A stretch of DNA of 64,000 nt from Streptomyces hygroscopicus subsp. hygroscopicus (GTDB lineage: Bacteria; Actinomycetota; Actinomycetes; Streptomycetales; Streptomycetaceae): assembly GCF_030269125.1 (NCBI RefSeq), contig NZ_BSSM01000001.1:372001-436000 (forward strand), read 5' to 3'. Below are positions 44,400 to 52,972 of this stretch, in pieces (the stretch's first letter is position 1; the number at the start of each line of letters is the position of its first letter). The notes under the pieces were generated by a model that worked only from the letters and a program-made list of their open reading frames with translations, had not been told where the DNA came from and made no database searches. Made by a program: the position numbers and the translations under genes.

Positions 44400-45090
44400 T
44401 CGCCGTCGCGCTCGAAGCAGGAAGCCTCACCGTCCCGCCGCTCCGCTGCGCCGCTCTCGCAGCGCCCGTGCTGTGCGGGAGCACCCGTGCGGCCCGCGTC
44501 AGCCGCGAGTGCGGGGACGCCGCTGGGCGGCACTTCCCCCTCGATCACGCGGATGTCGGGCAGCCCGTCGTCCAGTCGTGAGTACGGCGGCACCCGGTAC
44601 TGCCCGCACCCCGAGTCCGTCGGCACGGCCGGTCCCTCACGGAGCACGACGCCGTCGACGGTCACCCGGCCCGAGCAGGGGGTGAACGAGGCGGCGGTCT
44701 CAGCACGGGCCGGCGCACAGCGAGCCGTGCCGGTCACTGGTAGTGAGCGGACCTTGACCAGTGTCTCGGCGGTCACACCGGAGCAGCAGCCCAGAAGGAC
44801 GTGGGCGCCCGTCCCGCGTACGCAGACGAGGCCGAGCCGTGAAAGAGGTGCCGCGTCGCCACCGGTACGGACGACTTCCGCCGAGGACGCCGCCCACGGA
44901 CGCTCGCCCCGCGGCATCCCGCAGGCAAGGTCCCCCGTACCGGCTGGGACGATCGCCATGTCGGCGGCCGCGGGACCGTCGTGGCCGATCAATCCCGCCG
45001 TGACTTCTCGCACCGCACCGTCACCGCCCACCACCACGACGAGGTCGAGGCGGCGGACCGAGACGGCCGGCCGAGGCATGCTTGACCGCC
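44400..45090 (-). pseudogene. Remnant of a diacylglycerol-kinase-like gene
   Basis: Reading leftward from about 45065, RRLDLVVVVGGDGAVREVTAGLIGHDG and MAIVPAGTGDLACGMPRG are the DAGK catalytic signature. Later VTVDGVVLREGPAV and the SRLDDGLPDIRVIEGEVP segment are recognisable in the usual C-terminal region. The remainder of the open frame (44057-45691) is Pro/Arg-rich and unrelated. The beginning of the domain and much of its core are missing, so it is a decayed gene between two halves of the island. Confidence 0.5.
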
Positions 45091-45764
45091 TTCTCGGCGT
45101 CGCCTGGTGCCCGCCATCGAATGGTGACCCCCAGGGCGCGCCTGGAAGTGGAGGTTGCCTGTGCTGCCATGAAAGCGAGCTCCATATCGGGACGACGGAG
45201 GGAACGGAACGCGCCCTGTTGCCCGGACCCGCGGAACCCCGTCTCCGCGAGGGCCCCGGAAGGAGGACCCGGGTCACCGTGACATGGCACTTGCTCGTGT
45301 GTGGCGCGAAATGCGGCGTGACGACCGTCCCGGGCGGTTCGCGCCCAACCCTGCCAGGCAGCCCTGAGACGGCACTGACACGCGACTGACACGGCACTGA
45401 CACGGCACTGACGCCGATGAGGGCAGCGCGCTCCACACCGCGGGAGAGGGGGCAGCGCTCACGACGAAGCCCCGATCGGGAGCCCGGCACGTGCTTCTGG
45501 CCATGACCGACCGGGCGTCGTTCACCCCCGACTGGAGGTTCAGGGTGTCCACTCGTCCGTCCGCGATCCCCGACCAGTACCCCGCCGCTCTGGCGAGCAG
45601 GCCAGGAGAGTGGCGCACAGGGTGGCCACCTGTGTCGCGGGCACGGGGCCTGGCTCCGGTCCCGCCCCACGTGGCATCCCCCGCCCTTCACGCCCGGCGG
45701 ACTCCGGCTGGAGGTGTCAGGCGTGTGTCAGCGGCAGGTCAGTTCGGTGTGGTCCCATCTCGTG
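45091..45764. other. Presumed regulatory spacer before the ACP-PKS operon
   Basis: About 670 bp between the kinase remnant (leftward) and the ACP gene (rightward). It contains the 45369-45412 tandem repeats. No complete gene is supported. The rightward PKS operon promoter is expected here. Confidence 0.5.
45369..45412. repeat. Four tandem 11-bp repeats, possible SARP-type operator
   Basis: ACGGCACTGAC occurs at 45369, 45391 and 45402 and as ACGCGACTGAC at 45380, giving four adjacent 11-bp units. An 11-bp repeat period, one DNA turn, is the known spacing of SARP activator sites. Here it lies about 350 bp before the ACP gene. The repeat is seen; the activator is inference, as no SARP gene is in the window. 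Confidence 0.6.
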
Positions 45765-46100
45765 ATGGCAGATCAACGCATCACGGAAATAAGTGATCTC
45801 CTGGAGATTCCGCTCTACGACCGGCGCGAAGCTCTGGAAGAGCTGGTGACACACGAACTGAAGTCAGCCCTGCTGATGGAAGACGACGAATACCTTGCGC
45901 CCGACTCCGTTTTTTTCGAACTGGGTCTGACGTCCCTGCAGTTGTCCGAGATCAAATACACCCTGGACAAGGTGCTCGGATGCGAACTCGAGGTCGCACA
46001 GCTCTTCAACAGGCCGACGGTCGAGCAGCTCGTCTCTTATCTGTCCGAGCATGTCATCGCCGACGCTTTCGCCGATCCCGATGAGGACCTCCACCGTTGA
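45765..46100 (+). CDS. Discrete acyl carrier protein
   Basis: 111 residues from the ATG at 45765. The PP-binding fold is clear: EALEELVTHELKSALLM, then SVFFELGLTSLQLSEIKYTLDKVLG with the phosphopantetheine serine at Ser57. The usual Asp before the Ser is replaced by Thr (LTSL). The FNRPTVEQLVSYLS helix follows. A GTG at 45723 has a better Shine-Dalgarno (GGAGG, eight bases) and would add 14 residues. A run of seven T at 45910-45916 encodes VFF. It is the first gene of the PKS operon and probably carries the starter acyl group. Confidence 0.88.
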   Translation: MADQRITEISDLLEIPLYDRREALEELVTHELKSALLMEDDEYLAPDSVFFELGLTSLQLSEIKYTLDKVLGCELEVAQLFNRPTVEQLVSYLSEHVIADAFADPDEDLHR

Positions 46101-46189
46101 AGCGTCGCCGTCAGCCCACACGCGATCTCTGGGCGCCCTGACCGAAGAGCCCCACGGGGCGTGGCCCAACCCGACACGGAGACGGGACG

Positions 46190-49100
46190 TTGTCAAAAAA
46201 CTCTGAGCTTTCCGAAGCGACCCCGAGCGACCTGCTGCGGAAGATCGACGAGCAGGACGCCGTGATCCGTGAGCTGTTGCTGGAGAAGCACGAACCGATC
46301 GCCATCGTGGGAGCCGGACTCAGGTTTCCCGGTGGTAACGAAAGCCTGCGGGATTTCGACGAGTTCCTCGCCAAGGGCCGGTCAGGCATCCGTCCCCTGC
46401 CCGAGAGCCGACGGCACATGCTCACCGGCTCGGATCCCGAGGACGCACAGCCGGTCATCGGCGGCTTCCTGGACGAGATCGACCGTTTCGACGCCGCCTT
46501 CTTCAACATCTCTCCTCGTGAGGCGGCCTACCTCGACCCGCAGCAGCGGATGGTCCTGGAGACCACGTGGCAGGCGCTGGAGAACGCCTCCATACCTCCG
46601 GGGGCATGGCGGCACCGTGAAGGCGGTGTCTATATGGGCGTCAGCTCCTTCGACTACGCACTGGACACCGCGGGCGTGCGCGCAGATGAGGTGGACAGCT
46701 ACATAGGCACCGGTTTGTCGCACAGCAGCGTGCCGGGCCGGCTCAGTTACCTACTGGGCTGGCGGGGGCCGAGCATCAGTGTCGACACCGCGTGCTCCTC
46801 CTCACTGGTCGCGCTGCACCTGGCCGTGCAGGGACTGCGCAACAAGGAGTGCGGCATCGCCCTGTGCGGCGGCGTGAACCTGATACACAACGCGGTGAGC
46901 AACGGTGCGTTACGGGCGGCCAACATGTTGTCCCCCGACGGCCGGTGCAAAACCTTCGACGACTCGGCTGACGGGTACGCCCGCGGCGAGGGATGCGGCG
47001 TGCTCGTCCTGAAGCGTCTGTCGGACGCCGAACGCGACGGGGACGCCGTTCTCGCGCTCGTGCGTGGCACCGCGGTGCGCCAGGACGGTGAGAGCGCGGG
47101 CCTGACCGTGCCCAACGGACAGGCGCAGGAGCAGGTGATGGGGGCCGCGCTGGCCGCGGCCGGTCTCGAACCGGGGCACATCCAGTACGTGGAGGCGCAC
47201 GGCACCGGCACACCATTGGGCGACCCGATCGAGATGGGCTCGATCGCCGCACTCTTCGCGGCATCGCACGACAAAGCCGCACCGGTGACGGTCGGTTCTG
47301 TGAAGACCAACATCGGGCACCTGGAGGGTGCCGCGGGAATGGCCGGTCTGGTCAAGACCGTTCTGCAGTTGCAGGCCGGCAAGTTCTACCCGCACCTCAA
47401 TTTCGAGCGCCCCTCGGGGCGCATACCCTGGGAAAGGTACCCGGTCACGGTGCCCACGGGCGAGCTCACCTGGGAGGGCACCCCCCGCCGAGCGCTGGTG
47501 AACGGTTTCGGCTTCGCCGGGACGATTGCCACGGCCGTGCTCGAACAAGCTCCGGCTCACTGTGCCGGACCCGCCCTGGAGGGGCACGCCGAGTCGTCCG
47601 ACCGTCATCCGGGGGCCGACGGGGAGCGGGGCCATGTCTTCACCTTGTCGGCGAAGAACGACCGCTCCTTGCGCTCGCAGATCCGGCGGTACCAGCAGTT
47701 CCTCACCGCCGACGCACCACCGTCCCTGGCCGACATCTGCTTCACTTCCAACACCGGGCGGGCTCACCACAAGGTGCGTCTGGCAGGAGCGGTCACCAGC
47801 CGGGAAGAGCTGGCGCAGCTGCTGGATCGGCGCCTGCACTCCGCCGGAGCGTTGCCCGTCGGCGGCGCGCGCAAAGCGGCCTTCCTCTTCTCGGGGCAGG
47901 GGTCGCAGTTCTCGGGAATGGCGGCGGCGCTCTACCGGCGCTTTCCTGTCTTCAGGGAGCGCGTCGACGAATGCGACCGGGTACTCCGCCCCCTGACAGG
48001 GCGTTCGATGCGGGACATGCTGGTCGGCGCCGACGACCACGGCGACGACATCCATCAGACCCGGTACAGCCAACCGGCCCTGCTCTGCCTGGAGTACGCG
48101 CTGGCGGAGCTGTGGACGGACTGGGGAGTGCGGCCCAGCGTGCTGGTCGGGCACAGCATCGGTGAGCTTGTCGCGGCGACGGTGGCCGGCGTCTTCTCCC
48201 TGGAGGACGGTGCCCGGATCGCCGCGGAACGCGGCCGGCTCATGCAGTCGGTCAGCACCCCGGGCGCCATGGCGGCCGTGGCGGTGGCGGCGGAGGAGAT
48301 CGGCCCGCTGCTCGGCCCGTACGACGATCTCGCGCTGGCGGCGATCAACGCTCCCGACCAGTGCGTCGTCTCGGGCGGTTCGCGTTCGCTGGAAGCCCTG
48401 CTGGAGGATGCGCGCCGACGGGACATGCGCGTCAAGCGGCTCCCCGTCTCGCACGCCTTCCACTCACCGCTGATGGCGGAGGTGGCCGACGAGTTCCGCG
48501 CCCTGTTCGAAGGCATCCACTGCCGTGCCCCGCGCTTGCCCGTGGTATCGGCGCTGACCGGAAAGGTGGTCCGGGCCTCGGAATTCGCCGATCCGGCCTT
48601 CTGGGTGCGCCATCTGCTCGAACCCGTCGATTTCCTGGGCGCGGTACAAGCGGTCGAGCGCCGCGGTACGCACGCGTTCGTGGAGATCGGCCCCTCGGCC
48701 TCCCTGATCTCGCTCGCGCGCCGGTGCGTCACCAGGAACGACCATTTGTGGGCCGCCAGCAGCCGTGCGGGCGACGAGTACGGTGCGACCGTCGACCAGG
48801 CTGTCGCCAGCCTGTACATGGCCGGGCTGTCCGTCGACTGGGCCGCGTACCACCGGGGCACTGCCCACCGGCGCGTGGACCTGCCGACGTACACGTTCGA
48901 TCGAAAGCGGTACTGGCTGCCGTCCGGCACCGGTCGGGCACCGAGTGCCTCTCCCGGTCCGCTGCCCGAGGCGCCGCCCGCCGCAGCCCTCGAAGAGGAG
49001 AGCAAGGCTGTGGCGCCCGAGTCGGCCGGGTGGCCGGCGGACGCGAACAACGGGGCGATCAACGAAGCGATACGCCGCGAGCTGGTGGCGATTCTCCGCT

Positions 49101-49297
49101 ACCAGGACGTCGAGGACATCGAACCTGATGCGGATTTCGCCTCCTTGGGCCTTGATTCGCTCACGGCCGTCAGTCTGAAGAATCGGCTTGAGCAGGTGTT
49201 CGCCGTTTCGCTTCCGACGGCCGTGGCGTTCGAGCAATCACGTATCGATCTCCTGGCCGACTCCATCCGCAGTCTGCTGATCCCGTCGTCGCGATGA
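46190..49297 (+). CDS. Type I polyketide synthase, one module KS-AT-ACP
   Basis: 1035 residues from a TTG start (GGAGACGGG upstream). After a short docking-like helix, KS (about 35-470) has Cys202 in DTACSSS, His337 in EAHGTGT and His377 in NIGHLEGAAG; its C-terminal GTNAH motif is changed to GTIAT. AT (about 565-850) has Ser656 in GHSIGE and HAFH at 755-758, the malonyl-CoA specificity signature. ACP (about 950-1030) has Ser990 in LGLDSL. There is no KR, DH, ER or TE, so one extension would leave a beta-keto thioester. Codon 241 is TTA (46910-46912). The gene is coupled to the ligase by ATGA. Confidence 0.95.
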   Translation: MSKNSELSEATPSDLLRKIDEQDAVIRELLLEKHEPIAIVGAGLRFPGGNESLRDFDEFLAKGRSGIRPLPESRRHMLTGSDPEDAQPVIGGFLDEIDRFDAAFFNISPREAAYLDPQQRMVLETTWQALENASIPPGAWRHREGGVYMGVSSFDYALDTAGVRADEVDSYIGTGLSHSSVPGRLSYLLGWRGPSISVDTACSSSLVALHLAVQGLRNKECGIALCGGVNLIHNAVSNGALRAANMLSPDGRCKTFDDSADGYARGEGCGVLVLKRLSDAERDGDAVLALVRGTAVRQDGESAGLTVPNGQAQEQVMGAALAAAGLEPGHIQYVEAHGTGTPLGDPIEMGSIAALFAASHDKAAPVTVGSVKTNIGHLEGAAGMAGLVKTVLQLQAGKFYPHLNFERPSGRIPWERYPVTVPTGELTWEGTPRRALVNGFGFAGTIATAVLEQAPAHCAGPALEGHAESSDRHPGADGERGHVFTLSAKNDRSLRSQIRRYQQFLTADAPPSLADICFTSNTGRAHHKVRLAGAVTSREELAQLLDRRLHSAGALPVGGARKAAFLFSGQGSQFSGMAAALYRRFPVFRERVDECDRVLRPLTGRSMRDMLVGADDHGDDIHQTRYSQPALLCLEYALAELWTDWGVRPSVLVGHSIGELVAATVAGVFSLEDGARIAAERGRLMQSVSTPGAMAAVAVAAEEIGPLLGPYDDLALAAINAPDQCVVSGGSRSLEALLEDARRRDMRVKRLPVSHAFHSPLMAEVADEFRALFEGIHCRAPRLPVVSALTGKVVRASEFADPAFWVRHLLEPVDFLGAVQAVERRGTHAFVEIGPSASLISLARRCVTRNDHLWAASSRAGDEYGATVDQAVASLYMAGLSVDWAAYHRGTAHRRVDLPTYTFDRKRYWLPSGTGRAPSASPGPLPEAPPAAALEEESKAVAPESAGWPADANNGAINEAIRRELVAILRYQDVEDIEPDADFASLGLDSLTAVSLKNRLEQVFAVSLPTAVAFEQSRIDLLADSIRSLLIPSSR

Positions 49298-50880
49298 AGG
49301 GCGCCATGATGGACGCGAAGAAGACCGACACGCTCCACGCGGCTCTGGCATACCAGGCGGCCCGTCAGCCGGATCACCCGGCCATCCTGTGCGAAGGCCG
49401 CAGTCTCACCTACCAGGCGCTCCACCAGGAGAGCAACCGGGTGGCACAGGCGTTGCTCGCCTCACAGGTCGGCCGCGACTCCCGGGTGGCGTACCTGGGC
49501 AAGGAGTCGGAACGCTACTGGGAGCTCGCCTTCGCCTGCGCGAAGACCGGCGCGGTGCTGGTGCCCGTCAACTGGCGGCTGACTCCGGACGAGGTCCACC
49601 ACATCCTGGCGGACTCGGGCACGGAGCTGCTGGTGGTCGACGAAGGCTGTCGAGCCGTCGCGGAAGGTGTGCGCGACCGGCTCGACCGCCTGCGGACCGT
49701 TGTTCTCGCCGACGACTCCGAAGGCGGGGGCGCGGGCTGGGTGGGCTGGACCGCACCGCACCCGGACACCGACCCGCGATCGGGCGGCGACCGGGAAAGC
49801 GCGGTGGTGCAGATCTACACGAGCGGCACCAGCGGGCGGCCCAAGGGTGTCGTGCTGCCGCACCGCAGCTTCTTCAACGTGGCCGAGGCCATGGAGCAGC
49901 ACAGTCTCGACTGGTTCGACTGGCTGCCGGGCGACCGCAGCCTGATCGGGCTGCCGGGCTTCCACATAGGCGGCTTCTCCTACGCGATGCAGGGCTTCAA
50001 CGCCGGGGCGACGATCGTCTCCATGCCCATGTTCGTCAGCTCGTCAGCTCTCAGACTCATCAGAGAACTGCGGATCACCACGGCGATCGTGGCGCCCGCC
50101 ATGCTGCAACTGCTCTTCAACGAGCCGGATGCCAACCCCGCGTGCTTCCAGTCGTTGCGCAAAGTCGTCTACGGTGGCTCCCCCATCTCGGCGCCACTGC
50201 TTGAGCAGTGCATGAAGATGATCGACTGCGACTTCCTGCAGATCTACGGGAGCAGCGAGACAGGTAACTTCGCGGCCTGTCTGCCACCCGAGGACCACCG
50301 GCAGGGCAACCCCCGGCTGCTGGCCGCCGGCCGGGCGTACCCGGGCATCACGCTGCGGATCATCGACCGGGACGGCAAACCGTTGCCACCCGGCACGGTC
50401 GGCGAGGTCTGCGTGCGCTCGCCCGCCCGGATGCTGGAGTACTGGCGTCGCCCCGACGCCACGGCCGAGACCCTGGTCGACGGATGGATCCGCATGGGCG
50501 ACGCGGGCTACCTCGACGAGGACGGCTACCTGTTCGTCAGCGACCGCGTCAACGACATGATCATCGTGGCGGGAGAGAACGTATATCCCGCCGAGATCGA
50601 GGCCGCGCTGTGCGCCCACCCAGCGGTCCTCGAAGTCGCGGTCGTGGGTATTCCGCACCCCAGGTGGGGTGAATCGGTGCACGCCCGAGTGGTCCTTGAG
50701 CCGGGCCGGCGCGTCACCCCCCGGGAGCTGATGCTGTCCCTGCGCGGCCGCATCGCCGACTTCAAGGTGCCCACCAGTTACGACTTCGCCGCGGCCCTGC
50801 CGAGGAATCCGAGCGGCAAGGTCCTGCGCAGGATGGTGCGCGGCGAACTCGCGGAGAAGACGCCGCGGGTCGGCCGCTGA
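49294..50880 (+). CDS. Acyl-CoA/acyl-AMP ligase (ANL superfamily)
   Basis: 528 residues, full-length ANL enzyme. The P-loop-like IYTSGTSGRPKGVVLPH, ATP-binding YGSSETGN, GWIRMGDAGYLDEDGYLFVSDR, IIVAGENVYPAEIE and the catalytic Lys in PRNPSGKVLRR are present. It activates a carboxylic acid as AMP ester and passes it to CoA or a carrier protein; the acid is not predictable here. The ATG at 49294 overlaps the PKS stop; ATGs at 49306 and 49309 with AAGGG are alternatives. It is likely to supply the starter for the PKS. Confidence 0.93.
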   Translation: MKGAMMDAKKTDTLHAALAYQAARQPDHPAILCEGRSLTYQALHQESNRVAQALLASQVGRDSRVAYLGKESERYWELAFACAKTGAVLVPVNWRLTPDEVHHILADSGTELLVVDEGCRAVAEGVRDRLDRLRTVVLADDSEGGGAGWVGWTAPHPDTDPRSGGDRESAVVQIYTSGTSGRPKGVVLPHRSFFNVAEAMEQHSLDWFDWLPGDRSLIGLPGFHIGGFSYAMQGFNAGATIVSMPMFVSSSALRLIRELRITTAIVAPAMLQLLFNEPDANPACFQSLRKVVYGGSPISAPLLEQCMKMIDCDFLQIYGSSETGNFAACLPPEDHRQGNPRLLAAGRAYPGITLRIIDRDGKPLPPGTVGEVCVRSPARMLEYWRRPDATAETLVDGWIRMGDAGYLDEDGYLFVSDRVNDMIIVAGENVYPAEIEAALCAHPAVLEVAVVGIPHPRWGESVHARVVLEPGRRVTPRELMLSLRGRIADFKVPTSYDFAAALPRNPSGKVLRRMVRGELAEKTPRVGR

Positions 50881-50994
50881 GTACGGCCGGTATATCCACG
50901 TCGGCGCCCTCCACGGCGCGTGACCGGCGCATTTCGGTGTCCACAAAAGGTAGAAGCGTTTAGGGTTTTGCCGAGTTATTGGAAGTGTGTATCC

Positions 50995-52473
50995 ATGAGG
51001 GAAAACAAACCTGATTTCACGAGTCAGCTGAATGCCTCTCTCGACATGATCGGCCTGTCGCTCGAGAACGCGGTCAGTGAGCTTTCGGTGACCGGCGCCG
51101 ATCCGTTGCTCAACTCCACCCTCAAACTCGGGACCGCCATAGGCGTTCCTCTCCTGTCGGCGGCCGCCGGAGCGGCGCAGATCTGGCACGAGGCGACCGG
51201 CCGCAGCCAGCGGCTCAGCCTTGACCTACCGCAGGCGCTCCACTCTCTCACGCCCTATCTGGGCGCGGGGAACCGCCTCAACGGCTACGGTTCCAACATG
51301 GGTTCGCTGCAGGGCCTCGATGGCGGTCTCGCGCCCGCGGTCTTCGACTTCTACCAGACGGCCGACGATCGCTGGGTCATCCCCATCGCCTGCTACCCGC
51401 GGCCGAGTGATGAGTTACTGTCGCTCCTCGGCACCGCGCATACGCAGGAGCACATCCGGAGCGCCATCGCCTCCTGGAAATCCTGGGACCTCGAAGAGGC
51501 CGCCGCTGAGCGAGGAATTCCGCTCGCGGTGGTGCGCAGCCGCGAGGAGTTCCTGGCCCATCCGCAGGGCCAGGCGATCCAGGCAGAACCGCTGGTGTCG
51601 ATCGAGAAGATCGGCGACGCGCCCGTAAAACCGCTGCCCGCCGGCGATCAGCCACTGTCGGCGCTGCGTTGTCTGCAGTTCACCCACATCTTCGCCGGTA
51701 CCGCGATGGGGCGTACGCTGGCCGAACATGGCGCTGATGTGCTCCACGTGTGCGAGCCGCACGCCTTCGAACACGATCTGTGCTGGAATGAAACAGCTGT
51801 GGGCATCCGCTCCACCCGGTTGGAACTGCGCGAGGACAGCGGCGGCCGCCGCATGTTCGACCAGCTGCTCCGCGAGACCGATGTCTTCGTGCACAATCAC
51901 CGGGCCTCGAAGCTGGCCCGGCTAGGGCTGACCCCAGAGGAGTGCGCGGAGATCTCCGAAGGGCTGATCTACTGCTCCATCCGCTGCTACGGCCATTCGG
52001 GCCCATGGAGTGAACGAGGCGGCTTCGACCACCAGGCGCAGGCGTTGGTCGGCATCAACTGGAACGAGGGGGAGGACGGGAGGCCGCAAATGCCCCCGGG
52101 CCGAATGCTCAATGACTACCTCGCGGCCTATTTCGCAGCGGCCGGTGTGATGGCCGCGACCCTGAAACAGGCGAGGGAGGGGGGCAGTTACCTCGTCCGT
52201 GTCTCCCTCGCCGGCTGCGCCAACTGGGCGTGGGAGCTCGGCACACTGGACAAGTCGGAAGTCGCCGCGCGGATCGGTACGGCGGCCGCTCCACCCGAGC
52301 CCGAGTGGTTGGTCCATCAGACCCCGCTGGGCGAGTTCCAGCACGTCGCTCCTCCGGTCCGGCTGAGCGAGACCCCCGCTGACTGGCGCCACGGGCCCGT
52401 CCTCGTACCCCGAGGGTCCTCCGCCCCCGTCTGGCGCGCCGACGGAGCCGCGGCGGCCCGCTCCCTCTCGTGA
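50995..52473 (+). CDS. Family III CoA-transferase (CaiB/BaiF), circularly permuted arrangement
   Basis: 492 residues. The part that normally ends CaiB comes first (residues about 25-215: VFDFYQTADDRWVIPIACYP, IPLAVVRSREEFLAHPQGQAI). The part that normally begins it follows (LSALRCLQFTHIFAGTAMGRTLAEHGADVLHV), and then DVFVHNHRASKLARLGLT and GFDHQAQALVG with the candidate catalytic Asp. I recall other actinobacterial proteins with this order. It may move or release the acyl chain with CoA (inference). Codon 141 is TTA (51415-51417). GGAAG precedes the ATG at 50995, and the A/T-rich 50930-50990 may carry a promoter. Confidence 0.85.
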   Translation: MRENKPDFTSQLNASLDMIGLSLENAVSELSVTGADPLLNSTLKLGTAIGVPLLSAAAGAAQIWHEATGRSQRLSLDLPQALHSLTPYLGAGNRLNGYGSNMGSLQGLDGGLAPAVFDFYQTADDRWVIPIACYPRPSDELLSLLGTAHTQEHIRSAIASWKSWDLEEAAAERGIPLAVVRSREEFLAHPQGQAIQAEPLVSIEKIGDAPVKPLPAGDQPLSALRCLQFTHIFAGTAMGRTLAEHGADVLHVCEPHAFEHDLCWNETAVGIRSTRLELREDSGGRRMFDQLLRETDVFVHNHRASKLARLGLTPEECAEISEGLIYCSIRCYGHSGPWSERGGFDHQAQALVGINWNEGEDGRPQMPPGRMLNDYLAAYFAAAGVMAATLKQAREGGSYLVRVSLAGCANWAWELGTLDKSEVAARIGTAAAPPEPEWLVHQTPLGEFQHVAPPVRLSETPADWRHGPVLVPRGSSAPVWRADGAAAARSLS

Positions 52474-52500
52474 GCGTCGACGAACCGTCCGGACGAGAGG
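52464..52500 (+). terminator. Possible terminator hairpin after the CoA-transferase gene
   Basis: CCTCTCGT pairs with ACGAGAGG across a 21-base loop; the stem begins within the last codons of the gene. No T-run follows. It marks the right end of the island operon. Confidence 0.4.
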
Positions 52501-52683
52501 AACAGCGGCCGCGAGCCCGTGCCGGGCCCATGTGCCGGCGGCCGCGTCACCAGTGAGCCGCTGTCCCTTCTCGTGCTGAGCGTGGAGGTGCCCCGCGACC
52601 AGACGGCCTCGAACGCCTCCGCGCGTGGTTGCGCGGGGGAGGGATCACCGGGGATCTCGTGCTGGGCCATGGCCGGCTGTCAG

Positions 52684-52816
52684 TGCCGGATCACCCGTCA
52701 GGTGCACGCGTCGGCACGGGAGTACGGCCGGGCCCACGCGTGCGGGCGCGGCGCGCCGGATCCGCCCGGCCAAGCCCGCCGCGGTGCCCGAGCCGACCCA
52801 GCTCACGCTGATGTGA
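52684..52816 (+). pseudogene. 3' fragment of the Rv2578c/SplB-like radical SAM gene
   Basis: One forward frame reads CRITRQVHASAREYG and the next frame continues ARRIRPAKPAAVPEPTQLTLM to a TGA at 52814-52816. I associate RITRQVHELAREYG and a final QLTLL/M with the C-terminus of the radical SAM family whose N-terminus is at 40533. A frameshift lies near 52730. If right, one gene's two ends bracket the 12-kb island. Confidence 0.45.
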
Positions 52817-52880
52817 GGCGCCGCGGGGCCCCTCGGGGAGCGTTCGAGGGCTTCGCGCGGGCAATTGGGTCAACTATCGG

Positions 52881-52894
52881 CGGAACGCGTTCCG
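52881..52894. promoter_or_regulatory. Perfect 14-bp palindrome before the S33 peptidase gene
   Basis: CGGAACGCGTTCCG is a gapless inverted repeat 78 bp before the ATG at 52973. It could be a repressor or activator site; no regulator is identified. Confidence 0.4.
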
Positions 52895-52972
52895 CGAAGG
52901 GCCCGCATCGGGACGATGCGGCGAGGACCGTGATCTCGCGGTTCGCTCGACCTCTCCGTCCCGGGAGGACCC

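Noticed and set aside
46190..47600. KS as a decarboxylating loading domain (KSQ)
   Set aside because: The active-site residue is Cys (DTACSSS), not Gln, so it is a condensing KS.
41053..52473. Integrative element with an integrase or tRNA att site
   Set aside because: No integrase, transposase, tRNA or flanking direct repeat was found.
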